Shown here one piece after another: positions 1-8,726 of a stretch of 64,000 bases of DNA. A program made the position numbers and the translations under genes. The notes under the pieces were generated by a model that was not told where the DNA came from, did not search any database, and worked only from the letters and a program-made list of their open reading frames with translations. This stretch comes from Symbiopectobacterium purcellii_A (GTDB lineage Bacteria > Pseudomonadota > Gammaproteobacteria > Enterobacterales > Enterobacteriaceae), in contig NZ_CP189881.1 of NCBI RefSeq assembly GCF_052050035.1, positions 10,584 to 74,583 of the forward strand, in the 5' to 3' direction. Positions within the stretch are counted from its first letter, which is position 1; each line of letters opens with the position of its first letter.

Positions 1-1669
1 GCAGGCGCTCGGCCATTTCATCAATGGTGTCGTCGGTGACGTTGGCAAACGGGTTGAATTTAAGGCTTTCGCCATCGAGGTACACACCACCCATGTTTTC
101 GCACAGGGATTTGTAGCCATCGCCCATATCAAACACCACCGCAAACCCACCGGAGTCAATCACGCTGCGGATAAGCGGCTGGATAAGACCGGTTTTCCCG
201 GCTCCTGACGTGCCGCAGACCGCCATATTGAAGTTGGTGTTGCCCATCCCCTTGCTGAACAGGTCAATAAACGCCAGCTGGTTGCGGTAGGTCGGTGCCA
301 GCAGTCCAGAAGGGGCCAGCGGGCTGTCAGCCACCACCGGCAACAGGTTGGCCACGTTAAAGCTTTCGGCACGTTGCACGACGCCGGACGCTTTCAGCTG
401 CTTAAACAGACCGCCACCGGCGGTGAACGGCAGGTTAACCAGGAAATTACGCATCTGGTTAAAACGCGGGGGAATGAGCTCGAATCCGTTTTTACGGAAG
501 CTGTTCAGCACGTCCTGTTCCACGTTAAGCGCGGTTTCTTGCTCATCCCGGCAGAAAACAGTGATGTTCAGGAAATAGCTCACCAGTGACGACTGGCCCG
601 AGGCCAGCCGCTGACGCAGGTCACCCCATTCCTTCGCCTCCTGCACCACGCCCGGGAAGAATTTGGCGTAGCTATTTTTAGACTTTTTCTCCAGGTCGAT
701 AAACTTCAGGTTCGCCTCATTCTGGGACTTCACCTGGTCTTCTACCGACAGGACCAAGGTCAGAATAAACGGAGAGGAGATAGACAGCTCCGGACTCAGC
801 AGGTTGCTATAGTTGTCGGCCGTATTCCACAGAAACGCCATCTCCGGGTTGCGGGTCAGCTGGAAGTTCATGATACGTGCCGCGCTGTTTTTCCCGTTCT
901 CACGCAGGCCCAGCGTCATGTGATCCGCTTTAACCTTCAGGTCAAAGCCGTCATCCACGCACTGATAGTTCAGATCCTTGAGCGGGTCGAGCTCACGTTC
1001 CTTGGTGTACAGCGCATCCGGGTTGTGGTTCACCATTTCCGCCACGATGCGTATGAAGGCATCGGCATCCACGCCCCGGGTCACAATCTGTGCTCCCTGC
1101 AGGGATGCGCGGATGATTTTGACCTGGTTCTCCAGCTCCATCACGCTGGCCTTGCTGCCCCGTTTGCGAGGAACGCAGCAGGAGAAATAGACGCGGTAAT
1201 TACGCAGTGTCAGCGGCAGATTAAGATGTTCGGGCAGGGGAAAACCCTCTTCCGCTGCTCTCAGGTAATAGGCACGTGTGATGGCGTTGAATTTGTCGGC
1301 CTCTTCGCCGGTCCAGGACAGTTCGCGCAGACCGTACTGGATGTCCTTCCCCACCAGAGGGCTGGACACCAGGTGGATGGCCAGCGGTACCTCCCGGGTC
1401 AGTTTGGTGCGCATCAGGTTTTCGAGTGACGAAACAATGGTCTCATTCGCGCCATTGATGGGCTGGGCTTCCAGCATAAAGCCCATCGTTTTGTCATTCA
1501 TGAACAGCCCGGTTTGGGCGTCATAATCACGATATGGCAACAGCCGGCTGAACTGCGGGAAGTGCATCTGCCCGAGAATATCATTGGCTTTCGCTGAGTC
1601 ATCGGGCATTTTCAGCGCGGTGACCAACGCATTGACCGTGCGCGTCACCGCGTCCATCGGGCTACTCAT
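1..1669 (-). CDS. traC: TraC, type IV secretion ATPase (3' part off the window)
   Basis: About 556 N-terminal residues of the F-type VirB4 homologue TraC, the cytoplasmic ATPase that powers pilus assembly. The frame starts ATG-AGT-AGC-CCG at 1669 and stays open to base 1. A Walker A motif GTSGAGKT lies at about residue 485 (window 190-215), as in the TraC/VirB4 family. F TraC is about 875 aa, so roughly the last third is missing at the window edge. The start overlaps the end of the preceding ORF by 8 bases, which implies translational coupling within the tra operon. The identification is firm from the N-terminal sequence and the operon position. Confidence 0.95.
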   Translation of the reverse strand, partial: MSSPMDAVTRTVNALVTALKMPDDSAKANDILGQMHFPQFSRLLPYRDYDAQTGLFMNDKTMGFMLEAQPINGANETIVSSLENLMRTKLTREVPLAIHLVSSPLVGKDIQYGLRELSWTGEEADKFNAITRAYYLRAAEEGFPLPEHLNLPLTLRNYRVYFSCCVPRKRGSKASVMELENQVKIIRASLQGAQIVTRGVDADAFIRIVAEMVNHNPDALYTKERELDPLKDLNYQCVDDGFDLKVKADHMTLGLRENGKNSAARIMNFQLTRNPEMAFLWNTADNYSNLLSPELSISSPFILTLVLSVEDQVKSQNEANLKFIDLEKKSKNSYAKFFPGVVQEAKEWGDLRQRLASGQSSLVSYFLNITVFCRDEQETALNVEQDVLNSFRKNGFELIPPRFNQMRNFLVNLPFTAGGGLFKQLKASGVVQRAESFNVANLLPVVADSPLAPSGLLAPTYRNQLAFIDLFSKGMGNTNFNMAVCGTSGAGKTGLIQPLIRSVIDSGGFAVVFDMGDGYKSLCENMGGVYLDGESLKFNPFANVTDDTIDEMAERL

Positions 1670-2078
1670 GGCTCCCCCCTGGATGGTCACCCTTCGCAGA
1701 GGTCGATGCCGCCAACGACGATGGGCGCGCGCTCAGGCAAACATACGGGCGGTGCCCAATAATGAAGGCCATCCCCGCAAAGAGCACCGCGAACAGCACC
1801 CATAGCGCCTGCAGCACGCGTAGTGAGCCGTCAATGTGCGCCGCATAGCCCTCCGCGTTGGTCAGTACCGTATCGCGGCAAACATGCGTGGGTACGGCCC
1901 CAATGAAGTCAGTACCCGCCTTACCGCTGTACTGTTCTTTAAGCTGGCTGACATCAGCGTGCGCCAGAAACACCCGCACAACCTCAACACCTATAGCCGT
2001 TTTGCCACACCCCAGCTCTTCCTGACTTTCAGCCAGCACCACGAAATTTCCTGACTCACCCGACTTATTCGCTTTCAT
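1662..2078 (-). CDS. Hypothetical tra-operon protein with one membrane segment
   Basis: 138-aa ORF lying between traV and traC, where F carries traR and other small genes. It does not look like TraR, since no zinc-finger cysteine pattern is seen. A GGAGACC ribosome binding site precedes the ATG at 2078. There is one hydrophobic stretch at about residues 92-108 (LQALWVLFAVLFAGMAFIIG), so it may be a small inner-membrane protein. The stop overlaps the traC start. I do not recognise a family. The overlap, ribosome binding site and lack of a better frame support it being a real gene. Confidence 0.6.
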   Translation of the reverse strand: MKANKSGESGNFVVLAESQEELGCGKTAIGVEVVRVFLAHADVSQLKEQYSGKAGTDFIGAVPTHVCRDTVLTNAEGYAAHIDGSLRVLQALWVLFAVLFAGMAFIIGHRPYVCLSARPSSLAASTSAKGDHPGGSHE

Positions 2079-2184
2079 TCGACGGTCTCCTTATCTGGAT
2101 CTGGCCTGGTGCAGCATGCATCTCAGGACACGCTACCGCCCATCCCTTTTCACGTTTCAGGGCACGCGTGATAGAACCGGATGT

Positions 2185-2209
2185 TGAAAAAGCCCCCTTT
2201 ACAGGGGGA
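2185..2209 (-). terminator. Rho-independent terminator-like hairpin after traV
   Basis: Read on the minus strand just after the traV stop there is CCCCCTGTAAAGGGGG followed by CTTTTT. This is a 5-bp GC stem with a short loop and a T tract. It sits inside the tra operon, before the unknown ORF and traC. Confidence 0.6.
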
Positions 2210-2214
2210 ATACG

Positions 2215-2757
2215 TTAGTGAACGCGCGGTTGTCCCCACGCTGACGGTTTAACAACAAAAAACACCCGGGTCGGCTGGTGATAGACGTCCTGCGTATCGA
2301 TATAGGGCGCAATCCACAGCCCTGCGGTCTTTTCGCCCACACGCAATGGTCGAGGGTCGACAATCATGTCGTAAGTCGATACCGACACCGGTAGTGGGTG
2401 ATAACTGGCGGTCACAGCGGGCGGCATTGTCACTGCCACACTGCGGGTAAACGGCGCATTCTGACGCGGCGTGCCAACGGACGTCGTAGCGATCGTCGTT
2501 ATCGGAGCAGTCGGTATTGCCAGTGGCTGCGCAGAGACTGTGCGGAAGTCGCCTTCAGCCAGTCGAGGCAACGCGGCCACATCCGGCTTTACGCCATTCC
2601 CCTCTTCCAGCCGTTTTGCTTTTTCATTTGCCTGTTCGATGGTCATACAGGTATCTGACGTGGTGGCATTGCATTCAAAGTCGCTGGACGTCCCGGCACA
2701 GCCTGACAAGGTCAGGATGCTGCCCAGGGTCAATGTGAGTAGCGGTATCTTGTTCAT
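2215..2757 (-). CDS. traV: TraV, outer-membrane lipoprotein of the F-type T4SS
   Basis: 180 aa. TraV is the VirB7-like lipoprotein that anchors TraK and TraB at the outer membrane. A lipoprotein signal peptide ends in the lipobox LSGC, with Cys20 as the acylated residue, followed by AGTSSDFECNATTSDTCM, which is characteristic of F TraV (171 aa). Two further cysteines in that segment match the disulfide-forming cysteines of the family. It lies 22 bases downstream of traB and is followed by a terminator-like hairpin. Confidence 0.95.
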   Translation of the reverse strand: MNKIPLLTLTLGSILTLSGCAGTSSDFECNATTSDTCMTIEQANEKAKRLEEGNGVKPDVAALPRLAEGDFRTVSAQPLAIPTAPITTIATTSVGTPRQNAPFTRSVAVTMPPAVTASYHPLPVSVSTYDMIVDPRPLRVGEKTAGLWIAPYIDTQDVYHQPTRVFFVVKPSAWGQPRVH

Positions 2758-2778
2758 GTACGGTTCCTCTGCGCGTGA

Positions 2779-4173
2779 TTACTGTGCCCTGGTGCCGGGC
2801 ATAAACTGGTTCGGGTTAACTTTCCCCAACTGCTGTAGCATCTGGTCGGTGTTAAAGCCGTTCATGTTGTTGGGCAGGGATGGCTGTGGCACTGGACTAC
2901 TGCCTTCACCCTCTGTTTTTGGCTGGGAAGCCGCTTGCGCCAGCTCTTCAATGGTTCTCAGCTGGAAGCCGTCCTGGAAGACCACCGTGACCTCATTACC
3001 CGCCCCGATAGGTATTACCGGGTGGTACTGCTCCGCGCGTTTGATGTAATAGTCACCCAACGTCTGAGCGGCTTTCGATGCCCCTCCGCCGATGCCCATT
3101 TTCAAAACATCCCCGGCCCCGATCGACGCGGTTGCCCCCAGACCCACTGCCGGTTGAGAGGCGGTTTGCGCCCCCTGCCCGATACCGTCAACGAAGCCGG
3201 CGCCCCAGGCCCAACCGAGGATTTTTCCGTTGCGCATTACCACTTCGCCCTTGATGCCATTTTTGCCCATAAAGCTCACATGCCCGGCAATCGGCTGGTC
3301 GATGGTGACGCCGTGTTTCAGGCAACTGATGTTGCGGGTGCGAACGATGGCCCGCTCACTGGAAACGTCGCCCCAGGCTTCCAGGCCGACAAAACAGCCG
3401 GTCAGGTCGTAGGTTTTGCTGTTGGGCATCTCAACCCGCCCGGTCAGACGCACCTGCATCGGCACCGTGGATTCATTCCCGGTGACGGACGCATTGGCAT
3501 CTGCCCCTTCAATCAGCATCGATTTGGCAAAACTGCCAGAAGGGATATACGGCAGCGAGGGGCCTTTGTTCCCGTCGCCATAGCTGAACGTTTTACGTCG
3601 CACCTGATTTGGCACCGGGATGGACTGATAACTCACCTGCGGGGGTGGCGTCACGCCATTACCAGGATAGAAAGCCGTCGGCGGGGGTACCGCGCCCCTG
3701 CCCTGCGGCGGGAAACCCACGGGCTGCGGCTCACCTTCCGGTCCTGGTGGTGGTGATGGTGGCTGCGGTGCCGGTTCGCCCGAGCCGGTGACTGGTCTCG
3801 CCCCCAGTGCACTCACCTGTGCGGCCAACGCCGCGTTATCCCCGTTGAGTTTATCAATCTGGCGCTGATAGTCCGCCTGCCCCTTACTGAGCAACTCCAT
3901 CTCACGACGCATCGCGTCGTACTGTTTCTGCATGCCAGCGGCGGTCGCCTGCATTTCGGTCGTCGCATGCTGCTGCACCTTCTGGTCAAAGGTACTGTCC
4001 ACCACGCCAGTCATGTCCGGGGCCGGCTCGTCAGTCGCGTGCGCTGCTTCGCTTCCCTCGTAACGGGCCTCCGCCAGATACCAGCCACCGCCCCCGACCA
4101 CGCCGAGGGTGGCCAACACAATCCCAAGCCAGATAAACTGCTTACGTTTTACGACTGCATTAATACTGGCCAT
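2779..4173 (-). CDS. traB: TraB, VirB10-like envelope-spanning core protein
   Basis: 464 aa from MASINAVVKRKQ. This start is chosen over a 14-codon upstream extension because it matches F TraB. An N-terminal membrane anchor at about residues 10-33 is followed by a coiled coil (about 55-115), a proline-rich periplasmic spacer (about 125-190) and the C-terminal VirB10/TrbI core domain containing GNESTVPMQVRLTG and WAWGAGFVDGIGQG. TraB links the inner-membrane ATPases to the TraV/TraK outer-membrane ring. The start region overlaps the end of traK by 14 bases. Confidence 0.97.
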   Translation of the reverse strand: MASINAVVKRKQFIWLGIVLATLGVVGGGGWYLAEARYEGSEAAHATDEPAPDMTGVVDSTFDQKVQQHATTEMQATAAGMQKQYDAMRREMELLSKGQADYQRQIDKLNGDNAALAAQVSALGARPVTGSGEPAPQPPSPPPGPEGEPQPVGFPPQGRGAVPPPTAFYPGNGVTPPPQVSYQSIPVPNQVRRKTFSYGDGNKGPSLPYIPSGSFAKSMLIEGADANASVTGNESTVPMQVRLTGRVEMPNSKTYDLTGCFVGLEAWGDVSSERAIVRTRNISCLKHGVTIDQPIAGHVSFMGKNGIKGEVVMRNGKILGWAWGAGFVDGIGQGAQTASQPAVGLGATASIGAGDVLKMGIGGGASKAAQTLGDYYIKRAEQYHPVIPIGAGNEVTVVFQDGFQLRTIEELAQAASQPKTEGEGSSPVPQPSLPNNMNGFNTDQMLQQLGKVNPNQFMPGTRAQ

Positions 4174-4903
4174 CCACTGCCCCTCCGCCGCTGATGATGA
4201 AGACCTGCAGTGCACCGCCCGCCATCATCTGACGTGCAGACTCGGCGAACAGCACCCCCCGGATACCCCGCTGCCAGAAATCACTCTCTGCCAGACTGCG
4301 GGCACCGGCGGAGCTGTTGGTGATGCAATAGCTGACTACCTTCAAATGGTTGCCCACCCAGACACGCTCAGCACGGGCAACCAGGCCTGCAGGGGCGATC
4401 AGCCGTTCGTTCGTCACCGGAATACTCTGCCAACCGGACGGCAGTTTCCCGCCGAGCAGATGTTGACTCAGCGACACCAGCATGGATTCATACGGGGAAG
4501 ATTCTTCCCAGGTGCGCGCCGCGTCACCGGTACCGGAGAGTTCACTGACCAGACGTATCGTCCGGCCCACACCCGCACGCGGCACCGCCTGCACGGAGAA
4601 ATTCAGGCCGCGTTCCGTTTCGAGAATGAAGGTGAACGGTTTTTTGTTGAGGGTGCTGACGATGACGCCGCCACTGGCGGTCTGCTCCTGCCGGGTCAGT
4701 TCACCGTCGAGGCTAGTTAGTGCTGTCACGCGGTCGCCCGCCACGGTAAACAGATTGGGGTCAGTGTTACTGACAGCGATACTCGCTTGCCCCCCGTTCG
4801 CCAGCGGCACGACGGTAGCGGACACCGCCGCCGGGGCTGCCGCTGTATGCCCGGTCACCAGCATCAGCAATGCAGTCAGCGTAATACGGCTATTTTTGTT
4901 CAT
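4160..4903 (-). CDS. traK: TraK, VirB9-like secretin-domain protein
   Basis: 247 aa from MNKNSRITL. A signal peptide ends near HTAAA, followed by a periplasmic beta-rich domain with the TraK hallmarks NGGQASIAVSNTDPNLFTV and KKPFTFILETERGLN. TraK sits with TraV and TraB in the outer-membrane core complex. The internal ATG at 4903 is chosen because residues before it are not signal-like and are absent from F TraK (242 aa). It overlaps traE upstream and traB downstream, as in F-type operons. Confidence 0.96.
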   Translation of the reverse strand: MNKNSRITLTALLMLVTGHTAAAPAAVSATVVPLANGGQASIAVSNTDPNLFTVAGDRVTALTSLDGELTRQEQTASGGVIVSTLNKKPFTFILETERGLNFSVQAVPRAGVGRTIRLVSELSGTGDAARTWEESSPYESMLVSLSQHLLGGKLPSGWQSIPVTNERLIAPAGLVARAERVWVGNHLKVVSYCITNSSAGARSLAESDFWQRGIRGVLFAESARQMMAGGALQVFIISGGGAVDGQY

Positions 4904-5456
4904 CGCTAATTTCTCCGAAGTGAACCAGCCAGCTAACCCCATCCTGACGTTCGAACTGCAAAACGTACTGCTTCAGCTCGGGGTAAGGTTTGGAATCGCC
5001 AATCCAGGTCTTCAACTGTCCGCGAACGTCAACGCGGCTGCTGAACGGATACACCTTCACGCTGGTCATGTAGAAGGCCGAGTTAACGTTGTTGTCCTTG
5101 ATCCGCGTGGCATCTTCTGCCAGTTTGATTTTTAACGCGTTCTGGGACGCCGGACGAACATACATCAGCAGTTGTTCGTGTGAGGCATCCACGGTTTCTG
5201 GCGTGACGTTGACGCGCAAGGCAATGAGCGAGAGGGCCATCTGTTGCAGGTACGACGCATCGGCCTGATTCTGTGATACGGCGAACGGTGCGTTGTAGAG
5301 CATCGGCGTAACCGCCACCTTTTGTTCGTTCTGCAGGCGATAGTTATTAATCCCCTGAATGACGTTGGTACTGAGGCTCAGCAGCAATAGTGTCCCCAGC
5401 GAGAGAAACCCGATGGCGATAACGCGCTGTGTACTGAGGCGTGCTCCATGATCCAT
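4890..5456 (-). CDS. traE: TraE, VirB5/VirB8-like pilus assembly protein
   Basis: 188 aa, the same length as F TraE, beginning MDHGARLSTQRV. An N-terminal transmembrane helix at about residues 13-35 is followed by the conserved NVIQGINNYRLQNEQ and AVSQNQADASYLQQMAL segments. TraE is an inner-membrane/periplasmic component needed for pilus extension. The longer open frame upstream overlaps traL and is rejected as the start. Confidence 0.96.
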   Translation of the reverse strand: MDHGARLSTQRVIAIGFLSLGTLLLLSLSTNVIQGINNYRLQNEQKVAVTPMLYNAPFAVSQNQADASYLQQMALSLIALRVNVTPETVDASHEQLLMYVRPASQNALKIKLAEDATRIKDNNVNSAFYMTSVKVYPFSSRVDVRGQLKTWIGDSKPYPELKQYVLQFERQDGVSWLVHFGEISDEQK

Positions 5457-5470
5457 CTGAATAATCCTGT

Positions 5471-5776
5471 CTATTTTATCCACTGCCGATAGCAGGAGTC
5501 CGGTACGTCGTGGAAAATGCCCCTCAACAGGGAAGTCGGCATATACCAGTACACCAGGTCCCGCAGCCATGTGCTGCCACGCCCTTTCTTCAGTTTTTTA
5601 ATGACCAGATATGCCAGTACGCCCGCGACAATCCCCAAAAGGTAATGCTGCGACCAGATCCCCCACCCCAGGCAAATAATGGCCGGAATGAGTTCGTCCA
5701 CAGGCAGACCAAACCAGCGCCCCTGATTGGTGAGCGTTTCGGGAAATCGGTATTTTTTGAGAGATTCGTCTGCCAT
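5471..5776 (-). CDS. traL: TraL, VirB3-like inner-membrane pilus assembly protein
   Basis: 101 aa. Sequence blocks YRFPETLTNQGRWFGLPVDELIPA and KKLKKGRGSTWLRDLVYWYMP match F TraL. A hydrophobic hairpin at about residues 30-57 spans the membrane. It has a strong GGAGGG ribosome binding site and is followed by traE after 14 bases. It acts early in pilin polymerisation. Confidence 0.96.
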   Translation of the reverse strand: MADESLKKYRFPETLTNQGRWFGLPVDELIPAIICLGWGIWSQHYLLGIVAGVLAYLVIKKLKKGRGSTWLRDLVYWYMPTSLLRGIFHDVPDSCYRQWIK

Positions 5777-5925
5777 TTAAATAGCCCTCCGGGTAACTGG
5801 CGGGCAGCCGCGAAATATCTGCCAACCAGAATTCAGGCAAAGCAATCCCATGAACGCGAATAAACGCATTCGAAATTAAATAAAATTAATAATCAGGGAC
5901 GCTTTCTATTTCCGCTAACGCGGAA

Positions 5926-6282
5926 TTAATACCCGGCGACAGACATACCGATGGCGACAAACACCGACAGAATGGCGAAGCCGGCAAGAAACTTGAGGTT
6001 CTTGGTGGTCATATACATCACCGCCCCGACCAGCACCTCAGCCAAGATGACCCATTTAACCACGCTTGATCCGGACCCAAAGGTGCTCTTAACGGTACCG
6101 TCGCCGCTTGCCATTAGATCTTTACCGGCTCCGGCTGCCATCACCGTTTCTGGGAAGAAAGCCGCCACCGCGGCAATCGGCAGAGCGAACTTCAGCGTTT
6201 TGAGAAGACCGACTTTACTGAATTTCTTTTTAGCAGGTGCTGCGGGTACTGCTTCAATAACAGACACATCATTCATTTTCAT
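5926..6282 (-). CDS. traA: TraA, F-type propilin
   Basis: 118-aa propilin. A long leader ends VMA, with predicted leader-peptidase cleavage between residues 49 and 50. This leaves a mature pilin of about 69 aa beginning AGAGKDLMASGDG, with two membrane helices that match F pilin closely (SSVVKWVILAEVLVGAVMYM and LKFLAGFAILSVFVAIGMSV). An alternative start at the second ATG (6276) is better spaced from AAAGGA, so the protein may be 116 aa. The traX gene for N-acetylation of the pilin terminal alanine is present elsewhere in the window. Confidence 0.97.
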   Translation of the reverse strand: MKMNDVSVIEAVPAAPAKKKFSKVGLLKTLKFALPIAAVAAFFPETVMAAGAGKDLMASGDGTVKSTFGSGSSVVKWVILAEVLVGAVMYMTTKNLKFLAGFAILSVFVAIGMSVAGY

Positions 6283-6330
6283 TATTCCTTTAATTACACG
6301 GACAGGTTTGTAGAACTTAAATAGTGAAAA

Positions 6331-6555
6331 CTACTTTACAGATTTTGAATCAAGATTGTTTTGTATTACCTCTGTTAACTCAGCATTATAAAAATCGGGG
6401 AAGCGCTCTAAATGATCTTTGAGTCTCACAGTCAGTTCATTAGACTTACTTCTTCCACTCCTATTTTTAGCTTTGATTAATCTTTCGTTAGTTGAATCAT
6501 CTAAACGTACAAAAACAGCCTTACCTGGAGCAGAACGGCTATCACTCTGTCTCAC
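6331..6555 (-). CDS. traY: TraY, ribbon-helix-helix oriT-binding and relaxosome protein
   Basis: 74 aa from a GTG start at 6555. This start is preferred over the ATG at 6576 because an AAGGAG site lies six bases before the GTG and within the longer reading. The fold is Arc/MetJ-like ribbon-helix-helix: VFVRLDDSTNERLIKAKNRSGRSKSNELTVRLKDHLERFPDFYN. This resembles single-repeat TraY of the R1/R100 type rather than the duplicated F protein. It binds oriT and its own promoter, recruits TraI and can activate tra transcription. It lies just before traA. Confidence 0.9.
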   Translation of the reverse strand: MRQSDSRSAPGKAVFVRLDDSTNERLIKAKNRSGRSKSNELTVRLKDHLERFPDFYNAELTEVIQNNLDSKSVK

Positions 6556-6589
6556 AAGATTCTCCTTACTATGCAATAAAATATTGACG

Positions 6590-6778
6590 ATCTAGTAGCA
6601 AACCATTATCGGCCCCGAATAGCAAACCAAAATAAATTTTTTTCACTACAAAACAAACACTTGCATATATAAAAGCAAGACCAAGAAATTCTAGGCGAAA
6701 ACAAACACGTGGATACTTTGGTAAAGTTCATCACATATAGATGTGAACCTGCTCCACATGGAGTGAGCTCACTATGTA
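6590..6778. promoter_or_regulatory. Divergent control region between traY and the XRE regulator
   Basis: The interval holds a direct repeat TAGCAAACC (6596-6604 and 6620-6628), a second direct repeat AAAACAAACAC (6650-6660 and 6698-6708) and an imperfect palindrome centred near 6737 (GTTCATCACAT / ATGTGAAC). It also holds a perfect 12-bp palindrome AGTGAGCTCACT at 6762-6773 just before the regulator gene. These are plausible operators for TraY and for the XRE/S24 protein. No binding can be demonstrated from sequence. Confidence 0.45.
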
Positions 6779-6866
6779 TAGTTATCCAACTTATGTATAC
6801 TTTACATCTGCAATGTTAACTAGAATACACATTCACAAATATATACTATACTATAAGGATAGTATA

Positions 6867-7517
6867 ATGCAAGAAAAGTATATTAAATTATACAAAGAAA
6901 ACGATATGTCATTGAAAAATATAGGTAATAAACTAGCTTCATTAATGAAGAGAGATAATATTGACGCACAGACACTTAGTGATAAAACAGGAATTGGTAT
7001 TGCCACAATAAAAAACATAAGACGCGGCGTAGGAAACCCAACAATTTCAACACTTTACACTATAACTGAGTATTTTAAAATCAGCATTGGGGACCTGACT
7101 GAAGGCACCACTTCAACTACAATTAGTGAAACAAAAACAGCAACAATGCCACTGATAAAGTACAACGAAATTGAGCGATTTTTATCCACCAAAACTGCTT
7201 ATATAGAAAGCTATACAACAGAAGTTGATGATACATCAGATGATTCACTGTTTGCTTTCGAAATTACTAATAGTGCATTTTCTCCAGAGCTTGAAAGAGC
7301 ATCTATTTGTATTGTGTCGACCAATGAAAGTGCCAATGACGGAGATATGGTTTTGCTCAAGATACAAGGTTACCCAATAGCACTGAGAAGAGCTTATGTT
7401 GGCGAAGCAGGAATGATTTTCTGCAATATTTCTTTAGAAAATGAAATATCTCCAGTATCCTATACACAATATGAAATAGTAGGTGTCTTATTAAAGGTTA
7501 TAAAGAGACTAAGATAA
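6867..7517 (+). CDS. XRE-family regulator with S24/LexA-like C-terminal domain
   Basis: 216 aa from the ATG at 6867, which follows an AAGGAT site; upstream in-frame ATGs lack one. An N-terminal helix-turn-helix (LSDKTGIGIATIKNIRRGVGNPTISTLYTI) is followed by a C-terminal domain resembling phage CI/LexA S24 peptidase folds (GDMVLLKIQGYPIALRRAYVG). The S24 domain in this family may mediate dimerisation or RecA-stimulated self-cleavage; catalytic Ser/Lys residues cannot be assigned with confidence. It occupies the position of the F regulator traJ and is likely to control the tra promoter. The next gene overlaps its stop codon. Confidence 0.75.
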   Translation: MQEKYIKLYKENDMSLKNIGNKLASLMKRDNIDAQTLSDKTGIGIATIKNIRRGVGNPTISTLYTITEYFKISIGDLTEGTTSTTISETKTATMPLIKYNEIERFLSTKTAYIESYTTEVDDTSDDSLFAFEITNSAFSPELERASICIVSTNESANDGDMVLLKIQGYPIALRRAYVGEAGMIFCNISLENEISPVSYTQYEIVGVLLKVIKRLR

Positions 7518-8011
7518 TGAAAATATTGAAAAAGTGGTGGTACTCCGTAGAAAAGGTATTCTCTCCTCCCTATATATATACTTTGGATAAAGATCTGACT
7601 AAAAAAAACAGTAATCAATGGTATTTCAAGGAGTTTGGCACACACACATACGTTAAAAAAACTTGGGAGCAGATGTTACGTTCTAACTTCTTAAGTAAAG
7701 TTAAGCCTGATGACATATCATATATATCATATATAGAGGCACACAAGGTGATGACATCTTCGGTGTATCATATATCGGAAGAAAAAAGAGGGGGGTTTTA
7801 TAACCTCAAAAGTGAAATAAAGAACGAGCCCATTTCGATTCACGAACACGACTTCATAAAAAATAGAGAGTTAATATCCAAAACAGATCCATTTGATATT
7901 CTACAGATAGCATATAAGGCCGGAGTAATGAGAGGAAAAAACTTATCTAGCAGCATAGTTAAACAGGAGGCACATGCTAAAAAAACGCCTCCTCTGCGGA
8001 TTGTCAAATGA
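7517..8011 (+). CDS. Hypothetical protein co-transcribed with the XRE regulator
   Basis: 164 aa; the ATG overlaps the upstream stop (TAATG), indicating coupled translation with the regulator. The protein is basic and aromatic-rich at the N terminus (MKILKKWWYSVEKVFSPPYIYTLDKDL), with no signal peptide or clear membrane helix. I do not recognise a family. The AT-rich composition matches the adjacent regulator and differs from the GC-rich tra genes, which suggests the pair arrived together. Confidence 0.6.
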   Translation: MKILKKWWYSVEKVFSPPYIYTLDKDLTKKNSNQWYFKEFGTHTYVKKTWEQMLRSNFLSKVKPDDISYISYIEAHKVMTSSVYHISEEKRGGFYNLKSEIKNEPISIHEHDFIKNRELISKTDPFDILQIAYKAGVMRGKNLSSSIVKQEAHAKKTPPLRIVK

Positions 8012-8726
8012 AATACGTCTCAGAATGGATTTGGTCATCTAAAGAAACAATACTAAATCCACTCTCTAAAAACTTTTCCACCTCGGAAGTACCGTTGACC
8101 CACTGATAACATACTGCCGGGGCAATAGAAACGAATATTTGGCCAATCCTTTGTTGGCATGATGTATGAGCATGTCCAGCTGCGATAAACTTCACGTTGT
8201 GACTCATACATAAACCTAAAAAATCCCCAGAGTTCTGCAGCATACAGGAATCAACTAAAGGAGTTCCGACCTCTAAAGGGTGATGATGCAAGAATACAGC
8301 AATTTTCTTCCCTCTATTAGTTAGGAGCATATGTTCTAACATGGAAAGTTCTTTTTCGTTTATGAAACCATAATCCTTTCCTGGAACCACAGTATTAACT
8401 TTAATCAATGACCAGTGTTCATCAGAGAAAAGAGATAGATCTTTATGATGTACTGCACCGCTTGAGAGCACCCTCATATTGTCAGTGTCATCATGATTCC
8501 CCGGAAAAGCGGAATAAGGTATATCCAGACTATCCATATGACTGAAGAAATACTCGTAAGACTCCCTTTCACCATTATTAGAAATATCTCCGGTTACAAT
8601 GATTTTATCAAAATTAATGATACTTTTATTTTTAGCAAGAAAACCTATCAACTTTTCAAATCTATAGTTTTCATCCGATGGAAGTTCTTTTGTAAGATGC
8701 AAATCAGTTAAATGAACAAACCTCAT
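8004..8726 (-). CDS. Calcineurin-like metallophosphoesterase (CpdA-type)
   Basis: 240 aa with all metal-binding motifs of the class III cyclic-nucleotide phosphodiesterase/metallophosphoesterase family: D8-x-H10 (TDLHL), D47 (VTGDIS), N77-H78-D79 (PGNHD), HHHPLE and the terminal GHAH. It is somewhat shorter than E. coli CpdA (275 aa). It overlaps the upstream VUT transporter gene by 4 bases, so the two form an operon. The substrate is unknown. The placement inside the traM-traY interval is unusual for F-like plasmids. Confidence 0.85.
   Translation of the reverse strand: MRFVHLTDLHLTKELPSDENYRFEKLIGFLAKNKSIINFDKIIVTGDISNNGERESYEYFFSHMDSLDIPYSAFPGNHDDTDNMRVLSSGAVHHKDLSLFSDEHWSLIKVNTVVPGKDYGFINEKELSMLEHMLLTNRGKKIAVFLHHHPLEVGTPLVDSCMLQNSGDFLGLCMSHNVKFIAAGHAHTSCQQRIGQIFVSIAPAVCYQWVNGTSEVEKFLESGFSIVSLDDQIHSETYFI

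Noticed and set aside
920..1429. 169-codon plus-strand frame opposite traC
   Set aside because: Antisense shadow; the minus strand encodes continuous TraC sequence through this interval.
2935..3756. 273-codon plus-strand frame opposite traB
   Set aside because: Antisense shadow of traB; the minus-strand protein aligns along its length with F TraB.
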